Part shown: positions 36,624 through 46,596 of the stretch, in pieces
Numbering within the stretch: position 1 is the first letter of the stretch
Layout: each line of letters starts with the position of its first letter
From: Comamonas testosteroni
GTDB lineage: Bacteria; Pseudomonadota; Gammaproteobacteria; Burkholderiales; Burkholderiaceae_C
Length of the DNA: 64,000 bases
Direction of reading: 5' to 3'
Assembly (NCBI RefSeq): GCF_000761245.1
Contig: NZ_AWOR01000110.1
Location: 1 to 64,000, forward strand
Notes under the pieces: model-generated
Told to the model about the DNA's origin: nothing
The model's input: only the letters and a program-made list of their open reading frames with translations
The model's database searches: none
Program-made: the position numbers and the translations under genes

Positions 36624-38225
36624 ATGACGAACAAGACTCCCAACGTGCTGCTGATCGTCACCGACCAGCAGCGTGCCGACCACCTGGGCTGCGCAGGCAA
36701 CACGCTGCTGAGGACGCCGAACATCGACCGCCTGGCCCGCACCGGCGTACGCGCCAGTAACTTTCACGCTGCCAGCACCACCTGCATGTCCAATCGCGCC
36801 ACGCTGATGACCGGACGGCTGCCATCGCTGCATGGCGTGGTGCACAACGGCATCAGCCTCTCGCGCGATCACACGACCTTTGTGGAGCTGCTGCGCGCAG
36901 GAGGCTATGCCACGGCACTCATAGGCAAGTCTCACCTGCAGTCTTTTGGCTATGACGGCCCGGCACGCCGTCGCTGGAGCCATGGTGACCAAGGTGTCGC
37001 GCCGCCGCTTGAGCTACTGGACGCACGAAAGCGCCAGCGTGACGGCGACGGATATATGAACGAATGGACGCCCGATTGGCGCAGTGGCAAGCGCATGGCG
37101 GTGACCACGCCTTACTACGGCTTCGAACATGTGGAGCTGGCTACGTTCCACGGCGACCAGGTCGACGGTGACTACGCCCGCTGGCTGGCCCAGCGCCACC
37201 CTACACCCGACAGTCTGCGCGGCCGTGCCAACGCCCTACCTTCGCCAGGCTACAGCGCGCCGCAGGCATGGCGCACGGCCATGCCCGAGGAGCTGTACCC
37301 CTCGGCCTGGGTGGGGGAGCGCGGCTGCGATTGGCTCAGAAAGCATGTGCAAGGCTCGTCCGGCAAGCCGTTCTTTCTCAACCTGTCCTTTCCTGATCCG
37401 CACCATCCATTCACCCCTCCGGGACGGTTCTGGGATATGTACGAGCCTGAGGACATGCCATTGCCGCCCAGCTTCGGCAAGCCCGGCAACTCTCAACTGC
37501 TGGTCGACGTTCATCGTTACACCAAAGAGGGAGGCTCCCGCGAGGGTTACGGCGCCTATGCCGTAACCAGCCGTGAATGCAAGGAAACGCTGGCCCTGAC
37601 CTACGGCATGGTCAGCATGATCGACGAGCAGGTCGGGCAGTTACTCCAGACTCTTCAGGAGTTGGGCATAGAGGACGACACGGTCATCATCTTCACCAGC
37701 GACCACGGCGACATGATGGGCGACCATGGCATCGTGCTCAAGGGTGCCATGCATTTCAGTGGGCTCACGCGCGTACCCTTCATCTGGAAGGACCCATGCA
37801 GCCGGGCAGCTCCTCCAGTCCTGGAGCTGCCATCCGGAACCATCGACATTGCCAAGACCGTGCTGGCGCGCTGCGGGCTCGCCCCCTACAACGGGATCCA
37901 GGGACTCAATCTGCTGCCCTGGCTGGACGGGCAGTCTCAAACAGTCCCATCGCGCCCTGGTGTCATTGTCGAAAGCGAGCCCGTGGTGCTGCCGCACGGA
38001 AGAACGCGCCGCTACCGCCTTCGCAGCCTCGTCAGCGAAGAATGGCGCCTGACCTTGAGCAACTTGCCCGAGCTGTGCGAGCTCTACGACCTGCACGCCG
38101 ATCCGCTCGAGCAACACAACCTGTGGCATGAGCGCGCTGCCGAGCGCGGACAGCTGTGTATGCAGCTGCTGATGGAGCTCAGCGAACAGGCTGATTGCTC
38201 GCCACTGCCGACGGCTATCGCCTGA
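36624..38225 (+). CDS. sulfatase family hydrolase with unusual active-site motif
   Basis: A 533-residue enzyme of the alkaline phosphatase/sulfatase fold. N-terminal metal motif NVLLIVTDQQRADHLGC, nucleophile region STTCMSNRATLMTGRLPS, and the metal-binding FTSDHGDMMGDHG near residue 355. In known sulfatases the nucleophile lies in C-x-P/A-x-R and is oxidised to formylglycine; here it reads Cys54-Met-Ser-Asn-Arg58, with Ser in place of the Pro or Ala. Closely related families do use CMPNR. The protein has no signal peptide, so it probably acts in the cytoplasm. No formylglycine-generating enzyme gene lies in this window. It sits between the Bug receptor and porin genes. Confidence 0.85.
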   Translation: MTNKTPNVLLIVTDQQRADHLGCAGNTLLRTPNIDRLARTGVRASNFHAASTTCMSNRATLMTGRLPSLHGVVHNGISLSRDHTTFVELLRAGGYATALIGKSHLQSFGYDGPARRRWSHGDQGVAPPLELLDARKRQRDGDGYMNEWTPDWRSGKRMAVTTPYYGFEHVELATFHGDQVDGDYARWLAQRHPTPDSLRGRANALPSPGYSAPQAWRTAMPEELYPSAWVGERGCDWLRKHVQGSSGKPFFLNLSFPDPHHPFTPPGRFWDMYEPEDMPLPPSFGKPGNSQLLVDVHRYTKEGGSREGYGAYAVTSRECKETLALTYGMVSMIDEQVGQLLQTLQELGIEDDTVIIFTSDHGDMMGDHGIVLKGAMHFSGLTRVPFIWKDPCSRAAPPVLELPSGTIDIAKTVLARCGLAPYNGIQGLNLLPWLDGQSQTVPSRPGVIVESEPVVLPHGRTRRYRLRSLVSEEWRLTLSNLPELCELYDLHADPLEQHNLWHERAAERGQLCMQLLMELSEQADCSPLPTAIA

Positions 38226-38267
38226 GGTGCGTGCGGACGTTGGACCGCAATGCTGGAGGAGACCCCG

Positions 38268-39362
38268 ATGAACAAGCAATTTTTCTGTGCCGCTGCATTC
38301 CTGTGGGTGGGAGGCGCCTGTCATGCCCAACCAAACATCACAATCTATGGGTTGCTCGACACCGCTGTCGAGCACATCAACCATGTGGGTGCCACTGGCT
38401 CTGGGCTCACGCGCATCCCCAGCAATGCGGGCAACATTCCATCCAGGCTGGGATTTCGTGGCCGTGAAGATTTGGGTGGCGGAATAAGTGCCCAGTTCGT
38501 TCTCGAAATGGGCATCGCACCTGATTCGGGCGTCTTGAACCAAGGTGGGCGCGGGTTTGGGCGACAGTCGTTTGTTGGCCTAAACGGCCCCTGGGGTCAG
38601 GTTGGCCTGGGCCGGCAGTACACGATGCTGTTTTGGTCGATGCATGACGCCGATGTCATCGGGCCGGGTATGCACAGCATTGCGAACTTCGACAGCTATT
38701 TTCCGAATGCACGCGCCGACAACGCCATCTCCTACAAGGGCACATTCTCAGGACTGACCGTGGGCATGACCTACAGCTTTGGGCGCGATACGGTCAATGC
38801 CGGCCCTAGCCCCGCCGGCACAAATTGTGCCGGTGAGAGTGGCACCGACAGGAACGCTTGCCGCGAATGGTCGATGTTGCTCAAGTACGACTCCGCCAGT
38901 TGGGGGACTGCGCTGGCTCATGACGTGCTGAAGGGGAGCTCAGGTGCATTTGGTGGTCTAAGCCAAAGCAGCATGAGCGACAAGCGCACCATGCTCAACG
39001 GTTATGTGAAATTCAACGGAATCAAGATTGGAGCGGGATTTCTGCGCCGCGACAACGATGGCTACAGGGTCTCCCCCCGCAGCGACCTGTGGTTCGTCGG
39101 CCTTTCATATCCCGCAGGGGCATGGACTTTCGACACCCAGTACTACCGGCTCCAGTACAAGTCCAATAGCGACAAAGGCCAGTTCATGGTGCTGCGTGGC
39201 ACCTACCACTTCTCCAAACGAACCGCCGCCTATGCGTCACTGGGACACATGAAGAACAGCGGCAATGCCACATTCAGCGCTAGCAGCGGCCAGGCTGGCA
39301 GCCTGCCGGTCGCCGGAATCAACCAGACAGGCTTTGGCGTCGGTATCCGTCATATGTTTTAG
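38268..39362 (+). CDS. outer-membrane porin (porin_4 type)
   Basis: A 364-residue porin. Signal peptide of about 20 residues (FFCAAAFLWVGGACHAQ), first strand NITIYGLLDTAVEHINHV, the internal SRLGFRGREDLGGGISAQFVLEMG and RQSFVGLNGPWGQVGLGRQYT segments, and a final GVGIRHMF ending in Phe, as needed for outer-membrane insertion. It should form a trimeric 16-stranded barrel for small anions. GGAGGA precedes the ATG by six bases. It starts 42 bp after the sulfatase stop, so it likely lets the module's substrate into the periplasm. Confidence 0.92.
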   Translation: MNKQFFCAAAFLWVGGACHAQPNITIYGLLDTAVEHINHVGATGSGLTRIPSNAGNIPSRLGFRGREDLGGGISAQFVLEMGIAPDSGVLNQGGRGFGRQSFVGLNGPWGQVGLGRQYTMLFWSMHDADVIGPGMHSIANFDSYFPNARADNAISYKGTFSGLTVGMTYSFGRDTVNAGPSPAGTNCAGESGTDRNACREWSMLLKYDSASWGTALAHDVLKGSSGAFGGLSQSSMSDKRTMLNGYVKFNGIKIGAGFLRRDNDGYRVSPRSDLWFVGLSYPAGAWTFDTQYYRLQYKSNSDKGQFMVLRGTYHFSKRTAAYASLGHMKNSGNATFSASSGQAGSLPVAGINQTGFGVGIRHMF

Positions 39363-39762
39363 CCAATGGCACTCGCCCACATACGAGCCTGACGGAGATG
39401 CCGAACCAGCCTTGTCGCTGTGACATGGCTCAATCACCTCGCTGGTACAAGCCGTCAAGGCCCTGGAGCGTGTGCGTAGCCTGATCGCACTCTGGCTGTG
39501 ACACCGGCAAGGCACAGCACGTGCAGGTGATGGCACATGTGCGACGGCTCAAAGGCATGTTCAGCACTCATAGGCTTGCGACTGCAACTTGGCCGCCTTA
39601 TTCCAAAACGCGCTCGCTCAGCGGGAACTATGTGGCTGATACGATAGAAGGAGCTGAAAGCACGACCATTTTTTGAACACCTTTTTTGGGTAGCTAGCTG
39701 GGTAGCCAGAGCTAGAAACCTAAGAATCAGATACGCAACCCATTGAAATCAAGTGGGCTTAT
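39363..39762. other. intergenic region between porin and xth
   Basis: About 400 bp without a supportable gene. No terminator of normal strength follows the porin. Near the right side are a T-rich stretch (39669-39687) and the word GGGTAGCTAGCTGGGTAGCC (39688-39707), which contains two near-identical GGGTAGC copies. It is the right edge of the sulfatase module, and the sequence reads like eroded DNA, but no insertion-sequence end or integrase fragment could be identified. Confidence 0.55.
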
Positions 39763-40545
39763 ATGACAATGAAAATTGCCACCTGGAATGTGAACTCCTT
39801 GTCCGTACGACTGCCGCAGGTGCTGGACTGGCTTGCCGCCAACCCCGTCGATGCGCTGGGCCTGCAGGAGCTCAAGCTCACCGACGACAAGTTCCCGCAC
39901 ATGGCGTTCGAGGAAGCTGGCTACAAGGCTGTCAGCCACGGCCAGAAGACCTATAACGGCGTGGCCTGGATCACGCGCGAGCCGGGGCGCGATGTGGTGC
40001 GCAACATCCCCGGGCTTGACGACGAACAGGCCCGCATCATTGCCACGACCATAGATTCGCCAAACGGCGAGATTCGTCTGATCAACGGCTACTTCGTCAA
40101 CGGCCAGGAACCTGGCTCGGAAAAATTTGCCTACAAGATGCACTGGTTGCAGGCACTGCACGATTGGATCCAGAGCCAGATGGCCCAGCATCCGCGCCTG
40201 GTGCTGGTGGGGGACTTCAACGTGGCTCCCGAAGATCGCGACTCCTACGACCCCGTCGGCCTCAAGGACACGATCCACCACACGGTGCAAGAGCGCGACC
40301 ATTTCCAGCGTCTGCTGCAACTGGGCTTGAGCGATGCCTTCCGCATGTTCGAGCAACCGGAGAAAAGCTACTCCTGGTGGGACTACCGCATGCTGGGCTT
40401 TCAGAAGAATCGCGGCCTGCGCATCGACCATATTCTGGTCAGCGAGGCTCTCAAGAGCAAGGTCAGCGCCTGCAGCGTGGACCGCGCTCCGCGCAAGAAC
40501 AAGCAGCCCAGCGACCACGCCCCCGTGATCGTCACGCTGGACTGA
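39763..40545 (+). CDS. xth: exodeoxyribonuclease III
   Basis: A 260-residue AP endonuclease/3' exonuclease for base-excision repair. Signatures: MKIATWNVNSLSVRLPQVLDW, GLQELKLTDDKFP, VGDFNVAPEDRDSYDP, LRIDHILVSEAL and the terminal SDHAPVIVTLD with the catalytic Asp-His. Two ATG codons (39763 and 39769) start the frame, and the second gives the usual MKIATWN N-terminus. Confidence 0.95.
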   Translation: MTMKIATWNVNSLSVRLPQVLDWLAANPVDALGLQELKLTDDKFPHMAFEEAGYKAVSHGQKTYNGVAWITREPGRDVVRNIPGLDDEQARIIATTIDSPNGEIRLINGYFVNGQEPGSEKFAYKMHWLQALHDWIQSQMAQHPRLVLVGDFNVAPEDRDSYDPVGLKDTIHHTVQERDHFQRLLQLGLSDAFRMFEQPEKSYSWWDYRMLGFQKNRGLRIDHILVSEALKSKVSACSVDRAPRKNKQPSDHAPVIVTLD

Positions 40546-40556
40546 AGCCCGACGGC

Positions 40557-41414
40557 TCAGGCCGCGCCATGGCTGAGCCACTGCAGGGCCTGCAGCTGGC
40601 CGCGCAACAGCATCACATGGCGTTTGAGCAGCTTGGCGACTTTGGCAGGCAAATCCAGCTGAACAGTGTGCTCGGTGCGCTCCAGCCAGGTCTGCAAGCG
40701 CCGCAGCACATCCAGCCAGGTTTCGGCCACCGTCTCCCCCAGGTAGTCAAGCCAGGTCTTGCGCACTCGCTGCAGCAGACCACCCTCATCCAAGGCCATG
40801 GATCGCGGGGCCACCGCAACACCATCAAGCAGCTCCTCCAGCTCGGAAACCAGCTTGTGTGAATCCTGCGAGAAGCGGCGCAGGGCATCGACAGCCATGC
40901 TGGAGTCCGCGGTGGTCAAGAACAGTCTGGAGCTTTGTGCAAAACGCAGTCCTGCCTGTAACGCCAGAGCAAGACTGTTCTTCGCCATCTGGCCCAGTAC
41001 GGCCTCCGCGCAAGGCTTGGACGCGGGTGGAACAATTGCACGGCGCCAGGCTGCCTTGACGGCTGCTCTGACCTGAGACCAGTCCAGCAGACTGCCCCCG
41101 CAATGCTCCGACCAATGCTGGCGCAGCTCGGCCTCCAGGGATTCGAAACTCCTGCTCCCCCCCGAAGCCGTCTGCCGGGCCCGATATCTGCCGGCCTGCC
41201 AGCCCAGCAGATAGGCGGGGTAATACTGATCAAAGCCACGCCCCGGGACGAAGTAAGGCTCGCACATATAGCGCTCGTGCCAGAAGGCCTCCTCGGCCTC
41301 CGGCATCTGCAGCAATGGCGACAAGGCGCTCGCATCCCGCGGGAAAGACCCCGGTGCAGGCGGGAAAGAGATGGATAAAGGCAAGGCAGACAACGCAAAC
41401 AGTCCAATCAACAA
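40557..41414 (-). CDS. uncharacterised protein
   Basis: A protein of up to 285 residues. I do not recognise a characterised domain. Residues about 43-130 show the pattern FWHERYMCEPYFVPGRGFDQYYPAYLLGWQ ... ELRQHW ... WSQVRAAVKAAWRR (quoted in parts), which resembles stress-linked betaproteobacterial proteins with the FDxYxPAYxxG motif. The C-terminal part is a long helical region (about 150-280). The start is uncertain: the frame opens with a TTG at 41412-41414 and the next ATG would be at 41306. It follows ntrC by 110 bp on the same strand. Confidence 0.55.
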   Translation of the reverse strand: MLIGLFALSALPLSISFPPAPGSFPRDASALSPLLQMPEAEEAFWHERYMCEPYFVPGRGFDQYYPAYLLGWQAGRYRARQTASGGSRSFESLEAELRQHWSEHCGGSLLDWSQVRAAVKAAWRRAIVPPASKPCAEAVLGQMAKNSLALALQAGLRFAQSSRLFLTTADSSMAVDALRRFSQDSHKLVSELEELLDGVAVAPRSMALDEGGLLQRVRKTWLDYLGETVAETWLDVLRRLQTWLERTEHTVQLDLPAKVAKLLKRHVMLLRGQLQALQWLSHGAA

Positions 41415-41524
41415 AAGGCCTGCTGATTGTTATCCCTGCGCCATCTGCCTCATGTCGTCAACCGTGATTGCACCATGTAGGACGGATCAAGCCCACCGCG
41501 AGAGCGAGTGACCACTGCACTGCT

Positions 41525-43075
41525 TCAGTCGAAATTTTCGTTTTCCAGCCCCAGCTCCTGCAGCTTTCGGGTAATGGTGTTGCGGCCAATTCCCAGTCGG
41601 CTTGCAGCCTCCACCCTGCGACCATGCGTGGCTGCCAGAGCCGTTCGCAGCAACTGTGCCTCGAACTGATGGGACAGCTGATCCCATACATCGTGGTGGC
41701 CTTGCGACAACAGTTCCTCGGCCTGCTTGCCCAACCCTTCCAGCCAGCCCTCGGTCAATGCCGGCGCTTCGGTCAAAGGCGTTGGCGCAGTGCCAGGCAC
41801 GGACATGGCTGCCGCCTCAGGCAGGTTTGCCTTGGACTGGTCCAGGCCCACACCACTGCTCAAGGCACCGGCAAAGACTGCTGTGTTCACCGATGCAGAG
41901 CTGCCCAGCACTTCGGGCGGCAAGTCCTTGAGTGCAATCTGCTGGGCCGGAGCCATGACGGTCAACCAGTGACAGATGTTTTCCAGCTGGCGCACATTGC
42001 CCGGAAAGTTGAAGGTCTGCAGGCGGCTCATGGCGGCAGTGCTCATGCGTTTGGGCTCCACCCCCAGCTGACGCGCGCTTTGCTGCAGGAAATGCTGGGT
42101 CAGCATGGGCACATCCTCCTTGCGCTCGCGCAGCGCGGGCAGGCGCAGGCGGATCACATTCAGACGATGGAACAAGTCCTCGCGGAAAGCGCCGTCCTTG
42201 ACGCGCAGCTCCAGGTCCTGATGGGTCGCGGCAATCACTCGAACATGGGCCTTGACGGCCTGATGTCCGCCAACCCGGTAGAAGTGACCGTCGGAGAGCA
42301 CCCGCAGCAGACGCGTCTGCAGCTCGAACGGCATGTCGCCGATTTCATCGAGAAACAGCGTACCGCCTTCGGCCTGCTCGAAACGCCCCCTGCGCTGGGT
42401 CTGCGCGCCGGTAAAGGCGCCGCGCTCGTGACCGAACAGTTCGGACTCCAGCAGGTCTTTCGGAATGGCGGCGGTATTGATGGCCACAAACGGTCCACCA
42501 GCAACCGGAGAATGCTTGTGCAGCGCTCGTGCCACCAGCTCCTTGCCGGCGCCGGACTCCCCGGTGATCAGCACCGTGACATGACTCTGGCTCAGTCTGC
42601 CGATGGCACGAAACACGTCCTGCATGGCAGGTGCCTGACCCAGCATTTCCGCCTGCACCGGTGCCTGCACATCGGCCACCTCCTCGCGCTGGCTTTCCTC
42701 CACGGCGCGCCGGATCAACTCCACGGCCTTGGGGACATCAAATGGCTTGGGCAGATACTCGAAGGCCCCGCGCTGGAATGCCGAGACTGCACTGTCCAGA
42801 TCGGAATAGGCCGTCATGATGATCATCGGCAGCCCGGGCTGCTGCGCCCTGACCTGCTCCAGCAGCTCAAGGCCCGAGCCGCCAGGCATGCGTATATCGC
42901 TGACCAGCACCTGTGGAGCTTGACGCTCGGGATCGCTGTTGTCCACATCAGCCAGGGCCTTGAGCACATCGCGCGGCTGGGTAAAGCTGCGAATGGGCCA
43001 GCCTTCACGCCCCAATGCTTTTTCAAGCACAAAGCGGATGGAAGGGTCGTCGTCCACAATCCAGATTGGCTTCAT
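41525..43075 (-). CDS. ntrC: nitrogen regulator NtrC (NR(I))
   Basis: A 516-residue response regulator. Receiver domain with phosphorylatable Asp60 in [16 protein letters not shown]+ sigma-54 activation domain with [15 protein letters not shown], the GAFTGAQ loop that contacts sigma-54, and FLDEIGDMP; Fis-type helix-turn-helix at the C-terminus ([20 protein letters not shown]). Phosphorylated by NtrB under nitrogen limitation, it activates sigma-54 promoters such as the one ahead of glnA in this window. ntrB lies 46 bp upstream on the same strand; the order glnA, DUF4124, ntrB, ntrC follows the direction of transcription. Confidence 0.97.
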   Translation of the reverse strand: MKPIWIVDDDPSIRFVLEKALGREGWPIRSFTQPRDVLKALADVDNSDPERQAPQVLVSDIRMPGGSGLELLEQVRAQQPGLPMIIMTAYSDLDSAVSAFQRGAFEYLPKPFDVPKAVELIRRAVEESQREEVADVQAPVQAEMLGQAPAMQDVFRAIGRLSQSHVTVLITGESGAGKELVARALHKHSPVAGGPFVAINTAAIPKDLLESELFGHERGAFTGAQTQRRGRFEQAEGGTLFLDEIGDMPFELQTRLLRVLSDGHFYRVGGHQAVKAHVRVIAATHQDLELRVKDGAFREDLFHRLNVIRLRLPALRERKEDVPMLTQHFLQQSARQLGVEPKRMSTAAMSRLQTFNFPGNVRQLENICHWLTVMAPAQQIALKDLPPEVLGSSASVNTAVFAGALSSGVGLDQSKANLPEAAAMSVPGTAPTPLTEAPALTEGWLEGLGKQAEELLSQGHHDVWDQLSHQFEAQLLRTALAATHGRRVEAASRLGIGRNTITRKLQELGLENENFD

Positions 43076-43121
43076 TCGTGCAACATCCTTCCCTTCTTCT
43101 GCATATTGATAATGTCAGGCT

Positions 43122-44231
43122 TTATGGCAGAGGTATCAGGATTCGGAAATCCGTCCTCCCCGGCTGGCTCTCGCATTCGATCAGGCCATGGTGACGCTGC
43201 ACAAAGGTCTGAGCCAGCGTCAGACCCAGGCCGGATCCGCCGTCTCTGCCCGAAACCAAAGGATAGAAAATCCGTTCCTTGATGGCATCTGGCACGCCTG
43301 ACCCGTTGTCGATTACATGCAATTCCAGTGCCAATCTGTAGCGCTCGCGCCCCAGAGTGACCTGTCTGGCCACACGCGTCCTCAGAATGATCTCGGCATC
43401 GCCCTCTGCAATGCGCCGCCCCAGCGCCTGGGCCGCGTTCTGAACGATATTGAGCAAGGCCTGTATCAGCTGTGCGCTGTCGCCTCTGAACTCGGGGATG
43501 GAGATGTCATAGTCACGCGTGATCTTGAGCCCCTGGGGGTGCTCGACCAGCACCAGTGAGCGCACGCGCTCGCAGACCTCGTGAATATTGACGTCGCCCA
43601 CCTCATGCGGGTGGCGATGCGGGGCCAGCAACCTGTCCACCAGCGCCTGCAGGCGATCGGCCTCGTGAATGATGACCGTGGTGTATTCCAGCAGCTCGGG
43701 CGTGACCAGATCCATCTGCAGCAGCTGGGCTGCGCCGCGAATGCCGCCCAGCGGATTCTTGATCTCGTGCGCCAGATTGCGAATCAGCTCCTTGTTCGCC
43801 AGAGCCTGCTCTCGGATGCGTTCCTCGCGATCCTGACGAGCCTGCTGTTCCAGCGGCCACATCTCCACCATGACATGGCCGGCCTTCTCGGCCAGCGAAA
43901 CAGCCGCGTGAATCGGCAGGGGTTCCTGCCCCAGACGCAGCAGGCTGGCTTCGAAACGCAGCGCAGCAAAGTCGTTGGAACGGGCGCCACTGAGCGCTTT
44001 GTCCAGCAAGGCAGGCTCGGCAAAGCAGGTGGCGAAGTCGCTGCCCACCATGATGCGGCGCGACTGGCCCAGGGCATTTTCCAGCGCCGCATTGACAAAG
44101 CGCACCATGCCGTACTCGTCAAGCACGGCAATCAAGGTGCAAAGCCAGTCCAGCGATTGGTAGCCGTTGGCATTGGCCTGATCCGGATCAGGCCTGGAGA
44201 TATCGGGGAGCGGGGCTGCAGTGGAACTCAT
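43122..44231 (-). CDS. ntrB: nitrogen sensor kinase NtrB (NR(II))
   Basis: A 369-residue cytoplasmic kinase/phosphatase of NtrC. A PAS-like domain (residues about 25-110) is followed by the phosphoacceptor His155 in NLAHEIKNPLGG and an HATPase domain with NIVQNAAQAL (N box) and DNGSGVPDAIKERIFYPLVSGRDGGSGLGL. The activity depends on PII signal protein, which senses glutamine. I chose the ATG at 44231; a TTG four codons upstream is possible. Confidence 0.96.
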   Translation of the reverse strand: MSSTAAPLPDISRPDPDQANANGYQSLDWLCTLIAVLDEYGMVRFVNAALENALGQSRRIMVGSDFATCFAEPALLDKALSGARSNDFAALRFEASLLRLGQEPLPIHAAVSLAEKAGHVMVEMWPLEQQARQDREERIREQALANKELIRNLAHEIKNPLGGIRGAAQLLQMDLVTPELLEYTTVIIHEADRLQALVDRLLAPHRHPHEVGDVNIHEVCERVRSLVLVEHPQGLKITRDYDISIPEFRGDSAQLIQALLNIVQNAAQALGRRIAEGDAEIILRTRVARQVTLGRERYRLALELHVIDNGSGVPDAIKERIFYPLVSGRDGGSGLGLTLAQTFVQRHHGLIECESQPGRTDFRILIPLP

Positions 44232-44267
44232 GCGATAGACCAAAAATGACCAGCCCCAGGGGGCGGA

Positions 44268-44780
44268 TTAGTTGACCGCAGGCAGCCGGTCCAGCTCTCG
44301 CTTGATGCCTGCGACATCACTTTCCTGGCGTGTGATATCGGCCTTGAGCTTGGCCACCCGCTCCGGGTAGCCCTGAGGATTGCGCAACTCCAGCGCCGTG
44401 CGCACGGGGTTGCCATCGTTGTACTCTGCCTTCAGCTCGGCCAGTCTGGCCTGGGCCTTGTTCAGTTCGCCTTGCAGGATGGCTCGCGCATCGGAGTCAC
44501 GCGCTTTCTGAGCGGCACTGTCGCTGCGGGCCGGGGCCGGCGCGCTCGATGCAGAGCCACTTGCCGGCTTTGGCTTGGCCGGCGCCGCAGCGGCATTGCC
44601 CCCCGAGGCTCTGGTGCCGTGAATCACCGTCACGCCACTGCCATCGACCGGCTTGCACCCTTTGGCCTTGGCCTGCGAAACATTGTTGGTGTACTCATTG
44701 CCGCAGCGGTAGATCACATCCTGGGCAGAAACCAGCCCGGATGCGAGACACAGCAACGACAACACATAAAACTTCTTCAT
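44268..44780 (-). CDS. DUF4124 domain-containing secreted protein
   Basis: A 170-residue exported protein: signal peptide of about 20 residues (FYVLSLLCLASGLVSAQ), DUF4124 region (DVIYRCGNEYTNNVSQAKAKGCKPVDG) with two conserved cysteines, an Ala/Pro/Ser linker, and a C-terminal coiled-coil (residues about 100-165). DUF4124 is a beta-rich domain of unknown function. It sits between glnA and ntrB in the same direction, as commonly found in this order. Confidence 0.85.
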   Translation of the reverse strand: MKKFYVLSLLCLASGLVSAQDVIYRCGNEYTNNVSQAKAKGCKPVDGSGVTVIHGTRASGGNAAAAPAKPKPASGSASSAPAPARSDSAAQKARDSDARAILQGELNKAQARLAELKAEYNDGNPVRTALELRNPQGYPERVAKLKADITRQESDVAGIKRELDRLPAVN

Positions 44781-44921
44781 TCGGTCCTCTCAGGCAGGCG
44801 GCGGCCGCAAGTCCGCAATACCCTGAGTATCGCTCCAAGCCTGCGGCTTTTATTGACTACTTGACCGCCACCAACCCGTTTGGTTCCTTTGCTGCCACGC
44901 CCACCGCAGCGGGCGTTCAAT

Positions 44922-44949
44922 AAAAAAGGCGGCTTGCGCCGCCTTTTTT
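44922..44949 (-). terminator. intrinsic terminator after glnA
   Basis: Six A, GGCGGC, loop TTGC, GCCGCC, six T; symmetric and strong. It lies just after the end of glnA and separates it from the DUF4124-ntrBC genes, which therefore need their own promoter or readthrough. Confidence 0.9.
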
Positions 44950-44959
44950 GACCTCTGCT

Positions 44960-46375
44960 TTACAGCGAGAAGTACATATCGTATTCGACAGGATGCACCG
45001 ACTGGCGATAGCGAGTCACTTCGCCCATCTTCAGCTCGATGTAGGCATCCAGCATGCTGTCGGAGAACACACCGCCCTTGGTCAGGAACGCACGATCGGC
45101 GTCCAGGGCTTCCAGAGCCTGATCCAGGCTGTGGCAGACGGTAGGCACCAGCTTGTCTTCTTCGGGAGGCAGGTGGTAGAGATCCTTGGTCGCGGCTTCG
45201 CCGGGATGGATCTTGTTTTCCACGCCGTCAAGGCCGGCCATCAACAGGGCTGCGAAACCCAGGTAGGGGTTCATCAGAGGATCGGGGAAGCGCGCTTCCA
45301 CGCGGCGACCCTTGGGGTTGCTGACGTAAGGAATACGGATGGAGGCCGAGCGGTTCTTGGCCGAGTAAGCCAGCTTCACGGGCGCTTCGAAGCCGGGAAC
45401 CAGACGCTTGTAGCTGTTGGTGCCGGGGTTGGTGATGGCATTCAGTGCACGAGCGTGCTTGATGATGCCGCCGATGTAGTACAGGGCGAAGTCGGACAGG
45501 CCGGCATAGCCGTCGCCTGCAAACAGGTTCTTGCCATCCTTCCACACGGACTGGTGCACATGCATGCCGGAGCCGTTATCGCCAGCGTAGGGCTTGGGCA
45601 TGAAGGTTGCCGTCTTGCCGTAGGTGTTGGCCACGTTCCAGATGATGTACTTCTGCAGCTGTGTCCAGTCGGCACGCTCGACCAGGGTCGAGAAGCGTGT
45701 GCCGATTTCGTTCTGACCGGCACCAGCCACTTCATGGTGGAACACTTCGACAGGGATGCCGACCGCTTCCAGCAGCAGCGACATCTCTGCACGCATGTCC
45801 TGGGTGCTGTCGACAGGAGGAACGGGGAAGTAGCCACCCTTGACGCGAGGACGGTGACCACGGTTACCGGTCTCGAACTTGGTGCCAGTGTTCCAGGGAG
45901 CCTCGTATTCTTCGATTTCGAAGAAGGGGTTGTGAGGCTCCGTGCCCCAACGCACGCCGTCGAAGATGAAGAATTCGGGTTCGGGACCGAAGTAAGCGGT
46001 ATCGCCCAGGCCGGAGGCCTTCAGATAGGCTTCGGCACGCTTGGCGATGGAGCGGGGATCGCGGTCGTAGGCCTTGCCATCACCGGGTTCGATCACATCG
46101 CACTGCAGAATCAGTGTGGTTTCTTCGAAGAAGGGATCGATATTGGCAGTGTTGGGATCGGGAACCAGCTGCATGTCCGAGGCTTCGATACCCTTCCAGC
46201 CGGCAACGGAAGAGCCGTCGAAAGCATGGCCCGAGGTGAACTTGTCCTCGTCGAAGTGCGACACGGGCACGGTCACGTGCTGTTCCTTGCCGCGGGTATC
46301 GGTAAAGCGCAGGTCCACGAACTTGACCTCGTTATCCTGCACCATCTGCATCACGTCTGCAACGGTCTTCGCCAT
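44960..46375 (-). CDS. glnA: glutamine synthetase (GSI-beta)
   Basis: A 471-residue enzyme that makes glutamine from glutamate, ammonia and ATP, the main ammonium assimilation step. Signatures: [15 protein letters not shown], the [12 protein letters not shown] substrate loop, AGAGQNEIG, and [16 protein letters not shown]. The adenylylation Tyr400 in [12 protein letters not shown] marks it as the GSI-beta type regulated by covalent modification. Start at 46375 has AGGAG upstream. Control by a sigma-54 promoter with NtrC sites is visible in the leader. Confidence 0.98.
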   Translation of the reverse strand: MAKTVADVMQMVQDNEVKFVDLRFTDTRGKEQHVTVPVSHFDEDKFTSGHAFDGSSVAGWKGIEASDMQLVPDPNTANIDPFFEETTLILQCDVIEPGDGKAYDRDPRSIAKRAEAYLKASGLGDTAYFGPEPEFFIFDGVRWGTEPHNPFFEIEEYEAPWNTGTKFETGNRGHRPRVKGGYFPVPPVDSTQDMRAEMSLLLEAVGIPVEVFHHEVAGAGQNEIGTRFSTLVERADWTQLQKYIIWNVANTYGKTATFMPKPYAGDNGSGMHVHQSVWKDGKNLFAGDGYAGLSDFALYYIGGIIKHARALNAITNPGTNSYKRLVPGFEAPVKLAYSAKNRSASIRIPYVSNPKGRRVEARFPDPLMNPYLGFAALLMAGLDGVENKIHPGEAATKDLYHLPPEEDKLVPTVCHSLDQALEALDADRAFLTKGGVFSDSMLDAYIELKMGEVTRYRQSVHPVEYDMYFSL

Positions 46376-46425
46376 TAGATCTCTCCTGCCAACTTGGCTG
46401 ATCAAATAAAGAATGAATAGTATCT

Positions 46426-46442
46426 AGCAGTTTGCGTGCCAA
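46426..46442 (-). promoter_or_regulatory. sigma-54 promoter of glnA
   Basis: On the minus strand TTGGCACGCAAACTGCTA carries TGGCAC-N5-CTGC: GG at -24 and GC at -12 with the correct ten bases between. One mismatch from TTGC. The expected start of transcription is about 40 bases ahead of the glnA ATG. Confidence 0.85.
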
Positions 46443-46596
46443 CTCGACCTCGGCACCTCACAACAACATCTGCGCACCGAAACCGAGCCTTGGTGTAGAG
46501 ATATTCGGCACAAGACATAAGCACTTACCTGAGCTGCATCGGCAAACTGCACCAAACAGACGCGCATTGTCTCACTGCCAGAGCACGCCTCACAAC

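Noticed and set aside
39710-39723. 14-base word AGCTAGAAACCTAA shared with 63139-63152, considered as an attachment site pair
   Set aside because: A 14-base match is expected by chance in a window of this size, and no integrase or tRNA end is at either site.
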